From NCBI RefSeq assembly GCF_000711965.1, contig NZ_JONS01000016.1, positions 1-64,000 of the forward strand: a DNA stretch of 64,000 nt, given 5' to 3'. The notes beneath the pieces are model-generated. The model ran no database searches. It had not been told where the DNA came from and was given only the letters and a program-made list of their open reading frames with translations. The translations under genes and the position numbers were made by a program. Of this stretch, positions 56,518 to 64,000 are shown piece by piece; positions within the stretch are counted from its first letter, which is position 1, and each line of letters opens with the position of its first letter. This stretch comes from Actinomyces israelii DSM 43320. GTDB taxonomy: Bacteria > Actinomycetota > Actinomycetes > Actinomycetales > Actinomycetaceae.

Positions 56518-57594
56518 ATGGCGCACACGCCTCGAACACCTAGAACCTCGGTCATTATGCCCGTCTACAACACCGGCGAACGGGTCGTCGACTCGATCCG
56601 CTCCGTCCTGGCCCAGACCGACGGGGACTTCGAGCTCCTCGTCATGATCGACGGCTCCCCCGATGACGCCTCCGACCGCGTCGCCCGGTTCCTGGCGCGC
56701 AGCCCGGACGCCCGCGTGCGGGTCTTCGACAACGCCGTCAACCGCGGGGTCTCGGCGGTGCGCAACCAGGGGCTCGAGGCCGCCCGCGGCAGGTGGATCG
56801 CCTTCATCGACTCCGACGACGCCTACCGGCCGGAGTTCCTCGCCTCCATGCACCGGGCCGCGGCGGGCACCGGCTCAGACGCCCCGGAGGCGGACGTGGC
56901 GCTGTGCGCCCACCGGATCAGGGCCGTCGGCGAGGAGACGCACCGCACACGAGCCCGCGTCGCCCCGGGGCGCATGACGGGTCGCGAGGCGGCGCTACGG
57001 CTGCTCGCCGACACCCTGACCCCCTACGTGTGGGACAAGCTGTTCAGGGCCACGCTGTTCGACGACGTCCGCTTCGCCACGGACATCAGGCGGGCGGAGG
57101 ATGCCCTGGTCGTCCTGGAGGCGCTGACCCGCGCACGGTCCGTCGTCGTCATCAAGGACCCGCTGTACGACTACACGGTGGACAGCGGCGGCCTGACCTG
57201 GGGGCACCTCACGCCCATCGAGGAGAGCGACCGGCTGGTCTCGGCGATGACGCGGGCCTCGCGGAAGATGCCGGGGGATGCCCGGGCGCGCCGCGCTCTG
57301 GCCAGCTCGACGACCCTGACCTACCTCAACAATGCGCAGCAGGCCATGATGATCGACGGAGCGCGGGCGCCCCGCGACCTCGAGGAGTACAGGAGCCGGA
57401 TCGGGTGGGGGGACATCGTGCGCACCCTGCGGATCAGACCGGCTCTCGGCGCCGCGGCGCTCGCGTTCAAGGCGAGCCCCGGAGCCTACCGGGGCGTGTA
57501 CCGCAGATACGTCAGGCGGGTGTACGGGATCGCCGGGCCCTCGCAGCCCGCAGCCTCCCCGCAGCCCGCGCCCCCACTTCGCCGAGATCGGTAG
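56518..57594 (+). CDS. Glycosyltransferase family 2
   Basis: 358 residues. The GT-A N-terminus is RTSVIMPVYNTGERVVDSIRSVLAQTDGDFELLVMIDGSPDD, with NRGVSAVRNQGLEAARGRWIAFIDSDDAYRPEFL carrying the DxD-like metal motif. The catalytic-side segment YVWDKLFRATLFDDVRF ... EDALVV is typical of EpsJ-like enzymes. The last six residues (LRRDR and the stop TAG) are encoded by the intergenic repeat that begins at 57577, so this end is probably not ancestral. Confidence 0.87.
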   Translation: MAHTPRTPRTSVIMPVYNTGERVVDSIRSVLAQTDGDFELLVMIDGSPDDASDRVARFLARSPDARVRVFDNAVNRGVSAVRNQGLEAARGRWIAFIDSDDAYRPEFLASMHRAAAGTGSDAPEADVALCAHRIRAVGEETHRTRARVAPGRMTGREAALRLLADTLTPYVWDKLFRATLFDDVRFATDIRRAEDALVVLEALTRARSVVVIKDPLYDYTVDSGGLTWGHLTPIEESDRLVSAMTRASRKMPGDARARRALASSTTLTYLNNAQQAMMIDGARAPRDLEEYRSRIGWGDIVRTLRIRPALGAAALAFKASPGAYRGVYRRYVRRVYGIAGPSQPAASPQPAPPLRRDR

Positions 57595-57662
57595 ATCTCC
57601 GGCTCGAGATCGGTCTGGTTCCGCGCCGAGATCGGTGCGGAACCGGAGCGATCTCGGCGAAG
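57577..57662. repeat. Large dyad made of CGAGATCGGT repeat units
   Basis: Left arm CTTCGCCGAGATCG (57577-57590) is exactly complementary to CGATCTCGGCGAAG (57649-57662). Inside lie GGTTCCGC (57617-57624) and GCGGAACC (57637-57644), and CTCCGG (57597-57602) with CCGGAG (57643-57648). CGAGATCGGT occurs three times on the plus strand and once inverted. It lies between the convergent GT2 and DUF2304 genes and could end transcription from both sides. Confidence 0.75.
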
Positions 57663-57715
57663 GGGCGGGCGGCGCAAGCGACGCGGCTCCCGGAACCCGC
57701 CGGCCCGGGCGGGCC

Positions 57716-58120
57716 TCACGACCCGTCCGGGCCGGCCTCACGATCCGTGCGGCCCGTCTGAGGGTCGGCCCGCACGTCCGCCTCGAGCTCCTCGAGGCGC
57801 AGGTTCAGGATGGCGATCTCCTCGACGAGCCGGCGCCGCTCCTCGTCCGCCCGCGAGGCGTCGACGCTGAGCTGCAGCGAGACGAGCATCATGACGATGC
57901 CCGCGACGAAGAACGCCAGGTTCAGCGGGACTCTGACGCCCAGCACGCCCGCCAGGAGGCTGAGCAGCGCGGGGAACAGCGACACAATGGTCGTGCCCAC
58001 CACGATGACGACCCACCAGGTCGCGTAGCGCTCCTTCATGCCCGCGTTGCGCATCCGGAAGAACACTGCGAGCAGGACGATCAGGGCGAAGACGAGGCCG
58101 ATCCAGTATGTGCGTTCCAT
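57716..58120 (-). CDS. DUF2304 domain membrane protein
   Basis: 134 residues. Three membrane helices (WIGLVFALIVLLAVFF, ATWWVVIVVGTTIVSLFPALLSLLAGVLG, LNLAFFVAGIVMMLVSLQLSV) are followed by a cytoplasmic coiled coil (EERRRLVEEIAILNLRLEELEADV). DUF2304 proteins almost always accompany DPM1-like glycosyltransferases, as here, where the GT ends upstream by a 4-base gap. Role unknown. Confidence 0.88.
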   Translation of the reverse strand: MERTYWIGLVFALIVLLAVFFRMRNAGMKERYATWWVVIVVGTTIVSLFPALLSLLAGVLGVRVPLNLAFFVAGIVMMLVSLQLSVDASRADEERRRLVEEIAILNLRLEELEADVRADPQTGRTDREAGPDGS

Positions 58121-58124
58121 GAGG

Positions 58125-58850
58125 TCACTTCTTCTGCGTGGGACGGGTCAGGGAGATGCCGAGCGCCACGAAGGCCCTCCCGAGGAACCGTGCGGCCTTG
58201 ATCGGATTCTGCGACGGCTTGCCGCCGGCCCGGGGCCTCATGGCCACGGGGACCTGCCGCACCACCAGATTCGCCCTCGCCGCGATGACGAGGGCCTCGA
58301 TGGTGTCGCCGAGGTACTCCGCCGGGTACTCCCTGGCGAACAGGGCGATGGCCCTGCGGCCGGCGAGCTTGAAGCCGGAGGTCGTGTCCGTCAGGCGCGT
58401 CCCGCACACCCTGGACAGGATGAAGGACAGAACCTTCATGGCCCACCAGCGCGGGCCGCGCACCGAGTACTCCCCCTTGCCGGCGAAGCGCGCCCCGATG
58501 ACGAGGTCCGCCCGGTCCTCCTCGGCGCAGCGAAGAAGGCTCGTGATCTCCCCGGGCGCGTGCTGGCCGTCGGCGTCGAGCTGGACGGTGTACCTGTATC
58601 CGTGGCGCTGGGCGTACAGGTAGCCCGCCCGCATGGCGCCGCCGACACCCAGGTTGATCGACAGGTCCAGCACCGGCACCCCGGCGGCCCGGGCGATGTC
58701 GGCGGTGGCGTCCGTCGATCCGTCCGAGACGACCACCAGGTCGGCGAGGGAGCCGACCGTGTCCAGCACCTCCTGAAGAACGCCGCCCAGCACGTCCGCC
58801 TCATTCCAGGCGGGGATGATGACCAGCGTGTCATGCGTTGGTGACGCCAT
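58125..58850 (-). CDS. Glycosyltransferase family 2, polyprenyl-phosphate type
   Basis: 241 residues. VIIPAWNEADVLGGVLQEVLDTVGSLADLVVVSDGSTDATADIARAAG and VQLDADGQHAPGEI are the DPM1/DPG signature. The C-terminal KAARFLGRAFVALGIS has no membrane domain, so the DUF2304 partner may anchor it. It probably makes a polyprenyl-phosphate sugar donor. ATG 58850 is preceded by two copies of TGACTCTCCT on the plus strand. It is divergent from rmlB. Confidence 0.86.
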   Translation of the reverse strand: MASPTHDTLVIIPAWNEADVLGGVLQEVLDTVGSLADLVVVSDGSTDATADIARAAGVPVLDLSINLGVGGAMRAGYLYAQRHGYRYTVQLDADGQHAPGEITSLLRCAEEDRADLVIGARFAGKGEYSVRGPRWWAMKVLSFILSRVCGTRLTDTTSGFKLAGRRAIALFAREYPAEYLGDTIEALVIAARANLVVRQVPVAMRPRAGGKPSQNPIKAARFLGRAFVALGISLTRPTQKK

Positions 58851-58862
58851 GACTCTCCTTGA

Positions 58863-59999
<1,137 letters not shown>

Positions 60000-60021
60000 A
60001 CGGATCTGCGGGGGCCCGCTG

Positions 60022-62184
60022 TCACCCCGGTTGCTCGATGCCCATGGCCTGCTTGATGCGCGAGGCGAGCTCGGGAGCCATGGTGCGCGAGTAGGTGGCC
60101 GAGACGTGGTTGTCGTCCATGTAGACGAACACGTCGCCGATGATCGTGCCGCACACGTCGCCGGGGCACAGCATGTCGCCGGCGTCGATCTGGTGGAAGA
60201 GCGGCATCTCCTCCAAGAGCTTCGCCGGGTCCTCGGCGGCCATGACGTCCTCCTTCGGGAAGACGCAGCCGCCGACCATCGTCTCGGGGCCGACCGTGCT
60301 GGCGCACTCGTACAGGCTCTTGTCCGAGCGCGGGTTGTCGCGGAAGCCGATGACGGCGATGCCCTCACCGGTGAGCTGCTCCACGAGCCTCTTGATCCCG
60401 GGCCGCAGCACCTCCGAGGACGAGTCCTTGGCGGTCTCCGTGGTCTGGAGCACGACGACGTCGGGGGGATCGGCCTCGATCTGCTCCAGGGCGACGCTGT
60501 TGCGGTCCCGGCAGCTGCCCTTGTAGTACTCGGGCAGGCCGAAGGAGCAGGCGCCCTTGAGGTAGGCCGTGATGTCCCAGTCCTCGGTGTCGTGCAGCAG
60601 GCGCAGGGTGGGAACGATGTTCTGGGCCGCGTGCGAGTCCCCGACGACGACGGCCCTGACCGGGCCGTCGGAGGACGACGGCAGGCGCCGGCACGAGGAG
60701 TTCTCGCTGTCGACGCGCTCGGTCACGTCCTCGTCGCACTCGGTGCCCGACAGGGACACCCACTCGGCGGTCACGGCCAGGGGGCCGGGAACCGGAGACT
60801 TCGTCCACTCGCTCGCCTGGCCCTTGCCGAGCGCGAGGGCGCCCGGGTGGTCCGGGTCCACGCCCACCTCAATCTGCTGGGCGATCTCCTGCTCGCGCTG
60901 GTAGGCGATGGCGCCCCCGGCCACGCCGAGCGGGATCCCTCCCACCACCAGGCTGGTGACCACCATGGCGGCCTGAATGCCCAGCCTGCGGCCCGAGCGG
61001 GGGAAGGTCTGGGCGGGACGGTCCACGCCCCACGTCATGATCGTGGCCGCCACCAGCACGATGGCGATGAGGGTGGCGCCGGTGCGCAGGTCGAAGGTCT
61101 CCTGATCCGTCGCCGTCAGGTACAGGACGAACAGCGGCCAGTGCACCAGGTAGACGGCGTAGGAGCAGTCGCCGAGGGCGACCAGCGGACGCCACGACAG
61201 GAGGTGGGACACCGTGCCGCCCCTGGGCCCGGTGTCGCACAGGAGGATGGCCGCGACCGCCGTCATGGGCACCGCCGCCATGGGACCGGGGTAGGTCCCG
61301 ATGCTCACCAGGCAGAAGAGCACGAGGGCGCCCAGACCGAGCCACGACGCCAGCCACCGCGCCCAGGCGCGGCGGGGTCGCAGCCGCGGCGCCGCCGCGG
61401 CGATCGCGGAGCCCAGGGCGAACTCCCAGATGCGGGCCCGGGTGTCGAAGTAGACCGAGCCGTCGGCGGGCGCCGCCGTGATCAGCCACGTCAGGGAGAC
61501 CGCCGCCAGCGCGGCGAAGGCCACCGCCACGACGCGACGCACCGACAGGCGCATGAGCGAGGCGAATCCGGCGCACACGGCCATGAGGACCGGCCACAGC
61601 AGGAAGACCTGCCCCTGCATGGACATGGACCACAGGTGCTGCAATGGCGAGGAGACGGCGTGGTTGTCGGCGAAGTAGTCGGCGCTGACGGCGGCCAGCC
61701 GCCAGTTCTGCCAGTAGGTCACCGAGGCGGCGCCCTGCACGAGCACCTCGATCCACCGGTTGCGGGGCAGGACGAGCAGCGAGGCCGCAACGGTGATCAG
61801 GACGGTGACGACCAGCGGGGGCATGAGCCGCTTGAACGTGTGCAGCCAGCGCTCGACGACCCAGGGCGTGCGGCCGGCCTCGGCACGGCGGACGAATGCC
61901 CCGGTCATGAGGTAGGCCGAGATCATGATGAAGGCGTCCACGCCGATCGGCGAGCCGATCCGCCAGGCGTGGAAGCCGAGCACCTGGATCATGCACACGG
62001 CCCGCAGCCCCTGGATGTCGAGGCGCCGACCGGGCTTCGCGGGCCGCCGCCGGAAGACCCTCCTGCAGATCCTGACCGGGGCGCGCCCGCGGGCCGCGGT
62101 GGGCCGCGGGGACTCGCTCGCCTCGGTCGCCTCGCTCGTCTCAATGTCCTGCGACTTGGGACGCTGCGCCACGACGGAGCTCAT
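60022..62184 (-). CDS. OatA-like acyltransferase (AcylT3 plus SGNH)
   Basis: 720 residues. An acyltransferase-3 domain of about ten helices begins RRLDIQGLRAVCMIQVLGFHAWRIGSPIGVDAFIMISAYLM. A C-terminal extracytoplasmic SGNH esterase-like domain has VVVGDSHAAQN and the catalytic DDNHVSATYS. It O-acetylates peptidoglycan or a surface glycan. Usual AcylT3 residues R and H are in the RAVCMIQVLGFH segment. It lies 80 bp downstream of the ABC exporter genes on the same strand, so a glycan substrate is likely. Confidence 0.88.
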   Translation of the reverse strand: MSSVVAQRPKSQDIETSEATEASESPRPTAARGRAPVRICRRVFRRRPAKPGRRLDIQGLRAVCMIQVLGFHAWRIGSPIGVDAFIMISAYLMTGAFVRRAEAGRTPWVVERWLHTFKRLMPPLVVTVLITVAASLLVLPRNRWIEVLVQGAASVTYWQNWRLAAVSADYFADNHAVSSPLQHLWSMSMQGQVFLLWPVLMAVCAGFASLMRLSVRRVVAVAFAALAAVSLTWLITAAPADGSVYFDTRARIWEFALGSAIAAAAPRLRPRRAWARWLASWLGLGALVLFCLVSIGTYPGPMAAVPMTAVAAILLCDTGPRGGTVSHLLSWRPLVALGDCSYAVYLVHWPLFVLYLTATDQETFDLRTGATLIAIVLVAATIMTWGVDRPAQTFPRSGRRLGIQAAMVVTSLVVGGIPLGVAGGAIAYQREQEIAQQIEVGVDPDHPGALALGKGQASEWTKSPVPGPLAVTAEWVSLSGTECDEDVTERVDSENSSCRRLPSSSDGPVRAVVVGDSHAAQNIVPTLRLLHDTEDWDITAYLKGACSFGLPEYYKGSCRDRNSVALEQIEADPPDVVVLQTTETAKDSSSEVLRPGIKRLVEQLTGEGIAVIGFRDNPRSDKSLYECASTVGPETMVGGCVFPKEDVMAAEDPAKLLEEMPLFHQIDAGDMLCPGDVCGTIIGDVFVYMDDNHVSATYSRTMAPELASRIKQAMGIEQPG

Positions 62185-62264
62185 GATCCCAGGGCCCCGC
62201 TTGCGACAGGGCCGCTCTGCGGCAGGTCGTCATCGACGGCGGCCGGGTTGGCTCTCACTGGCTC

Positions 62265-62990
62265 TCACTCCCCGCGCATGCGGCGCACGACGTCCTTGGA
62301 GGGCCCGTCAGCGACCTTGACGCCCTTCTCCAGCAGGACCCCGCGCTCGCACAGGTCGGAGACCATATTGAGGTCGTGGCTGACGATGACCAGCGTCTTG
62401 CCCTGGTCGGACAGCCCGCGGATCTCGTCCAGGCACTTGCGCTGGAAGGGCTCGTCCCCCACCGCGAGGATCTCGTCGATGAGGAAGACCTCCGGGTCGG
62501 AGTGCACGGCGACGGCGAAGGCGAGACGCAGGAACATGCCCGAGGAGTAGAACTTGACCTCGGTGTCCATGAAGTCGGGGATCTCCGAGAAGTCCACGAT
62601 CGAGTCGTAGGCGTCCTCGATCTGCTTCTTGGTCATGCCCAGGATCGCGCCGTTGAGGAAGACGTTCTCGCGGCCGGTCAGGTCGGGGTGGAACCCGGCC
62701 CCGACCTCGATGAGGCCCGCGACCCGCCCGCGGGTGCGGACCCGGCCGCCGTCGGGGCGCAGCACCCCGGAGATGAGCTTGAGCAGGGTGGACTTGCCCG
62801 AGCCGTTGAAGCCCAGCAGGGCCACGGTCTCGCCCTGGTGGACGTCGAAGGTGACGCCGTCGAGGGCCTTGAAGGTGTTGATGCCCAGGTCCTGCCTGCG
62901 CACGGCGGCGACGACGAGCTCCTTGAGCGAGCGGCGGTGCCGCAGGGTGAACTCCTTGGTCACCCCGGCGATCTCAATGCGTGTGTCCAT
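62265..62990 (-). CDS. Polysaccharide ABC exporter ATP-binding protein (Wzt/TagH-like)
   Basis: 241 residues. Walker A is LLGFNGSGKST, then GLIEVGAGFHPDLTGRENVFLNG, the signature YSSGMFLRLAFAVAVHSDPEVFLIDEILAVGD and the switch VSHDLNMV. It lacks the C-terminal sugar-binding domain of long Wzt proteins. ATG 62990 shares one base with the permease stop. It exports a lipid-linked polymer with the next gene. Confidence 0.92.
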   Translation of the reverse strand: MDTRIEIAGVTKEFTLRHRRSLKELVVAAVRRQDLGINTFKALDGVTFDVHQGETVALLGFNGSGKSTLLKLISGVLRPDGGRVRTRGRVAGLIEVGAGFHPDLTGRENVFLNGAILGMTKKQIEDAYDSIVDFSEIPDFMDTEVKFYSSGMFLRLAFAVAVHSDPEVFLIDEILAVGDEPFQRKCLDEIRGLSDQGKTLVIVSHDLNMVSDLCERGVLLEKGVKVADGPSKDVVRRMRGE

Positions 62991-63859
62991 CACAGCTCCT
63001 GCGCGAACTTGCCCTCGGTGCGCTTGAAGGCGAGCTGCCCCAGGCCCAGGACGATGAGCGAGCCGACCAGGCCGATGAGGGTGAGCACGAGGAAGGAGCC
63101 GATCCCGGGGACGGACTGGCCAGTGGCGGTGGACCAGAACCCGTAGTGGAACAGCTCGACGGCCACGGTCACCGGGTTCGCCTGGTAGACGTGCCATATC
63201 CATTCCGGGACGGCGTCCTTGACCTTGTCCGCCGGGTAGAGGACCGGCGAGACCCAGGTGGCGATCATGAGGATGAGGTCGACCAGGTTCTCGGAGTCCC
63301 GGAAGAAGACGTTGAGGCAGCCGAAGATGAGCCCCAGGCCCAGGGCCGCGAAGGTGACGATGAAGAACCCGACGGCAATGGCCGCCAGCCCCAGGAGCGT
63401 GGGCCTCCAGCCGTAGTAGAGGGATCCCGCCAGCAGCACGACCAGCTGGGGGACGAAGTGCACGACGGCCACGTAGGCGCTCGCCACCGGGAACATCTCG
63501 CGCGGCAGGAAGATCTTCTTGATCAGGGCCGCGTTCCAGATGAGCGTGCGCGTCGCATTGCCCATCACCTCCGAGAAGTAGGTGATGACGACCATCCCGG
63601 AGAACAGGTAGATCGGGTATGCGTACAGCGACTTGTTGAGAGCCAGGAAGACCCCCATCGCCAGGAAGTAGACGACGAACTGGACGGCCGGCTTGATATA
63701 GGACCAGGCCATGCCCAGCACGGACCCGTGGTAGCGGATCCGCAGCTCCTTCTTGACGATCAGTGACAGCAGGTAGCGCTGGCGGAAGACGTCGAGCAGA
63801 CCCTTGGAGTGGCCGGGGACGATGAGCTCATCGTCCCCGACCGCAACAGCCTGAGTCAC
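62990..63859 (-). CDS. Polysaccharide ABC exporter permease (Wzm/TagG-like)
   Basis: 289 residues from GTG 63859, with SD GGAGGAG six bases upstream. KKELRIRYHGSVLGMAWSYIKPAVQFVVYFLAMGVFLAL is the ABC-2 exporter start; six helices follow, and VFFRDSENLVDLILMIATWVSPVLYP is also conserved. The start overlaps the stop of the upstream gene (GTGA). Longer upstream frames lack an SD. Confidence 0.9.
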   Translation of the reverse strand: MTQAVAVGDDELIVPGHSKGLLDVFRQRYLLSLIVKKELRIRYHGSVLGMAWSYIKPAVQFVVYFLAMGVFLALNKSLYAYPIYLFSGMVVITYFSEVMGNATRTLIWNAALIKKIFLPREMFPVASAYVAVVHFVPQLVVLLAGSLYYGWRPTLLGLAAIAVGFFIVTFAALGLGLIFGCLNVFFRDSENLVDLILMIATWVSPVLYPADKVKDAVPEWIWHVYQANPVTVAVELFHYGFWSTATGQSVPGIGSFLVLTLIGLVGSLIVLGLGQLAFKRTEGKFAQEL

Positions 63860-64000
63860 CGGGACTCCTCCGTGGCCGCGACCACGTCGGGGCGCGCCTC
63901 GTTCCCGGCGATACCGAAGGTCCGGGCCCATGCCTCGGGGCTGACGACCTCGCCGACGCTCGCCTGGTACTCGGCGTGAAGCTCCTCCCACTCTCGGCGC
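63856..64000 (-). CDS. C-terminal end of an unidentified protein (runs off the window)
   Basis: About 47 residues are visible, reading REWEELHAEYQASVGEVVSP followed by EAWARTFGIAGNEARPDVV and a stop overlapping the permease start as GTGA. Tight coupling to a polysaccharide exporter suggests a glycosyltransferase or similar partner, but the fragment itself identifies nothing. Confidence 0.6.
   Translation of the reverse strand, partial: RREWEELHAEYQASVGEVVSPEAWARTFGIAGNEARPDVVAATEESR

Overview
The window is very GC-rich, gene-dense DNA from an actinobacterium. The best guess is an Actinomyces-like member of the Actinomycetaceae. The guess rests on the mtrA-mtrB-lpqB block, a WhiB protein, an Rv3235-like gene beside secA, the moxR/DUF58/SpoIIM/RDD block, a fused RmlC-RmlD protein and a choline (lic) locus. 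No rRNA, tRNA, CRISPR array or insertion sequence was recognised.

Layout. 1-9.4 kb: the 5' end of a lipoprotein gene, a nitroreductase with an apparent frameshift, sbcD-sbcC, a DUF6912-like gene, a CpaE/TadZ-like ATPase with a SAF-domain protein, and a small HTH protein. 9.4-21 kb: a conserved hypothetical gene, a LysM protein, an Rv3235-family gene, secA, a ComF-like phosphoribosyltransferase, hpf, and lpqB-mtrB-mtrA behind a six-unit 11-bp direct-repeat array. 21-29 kb: the moxR block. 29-36 kb: a minus-strand run from a WhiB regulator through a large glycosyltransferase to small conserved genes. 36-39.4 kb: a TIGR03089-like gene, manA and rmlA.

39.4-46.1 kb is a lower-GC island that I read as a complete class I lasso peptide locus. 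Its precursor gene, at 43673-43801 on the minus strand, is only 42 codons and uses a TTG start. Its 20-residue core, CLWWGDCRDFLGCGLVPICI, has Cys1/7/13/19 and Asp9, the siamycin/sviceucin pattern. Around it lie an asparagine-synthetase-like cyclase, a fused RRE-transglutaminase-like protease, an ABC transporter of one ATPase and two permeases, and a convergent NarL-type two-component system. The island sits between intact manA-rmlA on the left and degraded copies of the same pair on the right, which points to insertion by homologous recombination.

47-64 kb is a surface-polysaccharide region. It holds a lic-type phosphocholine locus (fused HTH-LicC-LicA, LicB, LicD), two flippase-like proteins, several family 2 glycosyltransferases, fused RmlC-RmlD, RmlB, an OatA-like acyltransferase and a Wzm/Wzt-type ABC exporter. 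RmlA, RmlB and RmlCD together would supply dTDP-L-rhamnose, and ManA supplies mannose-6-phosphate. A short intergenic repeat built on CGAGATCGGTTC recurs at five places and forms a large dyad at 57577-57662.
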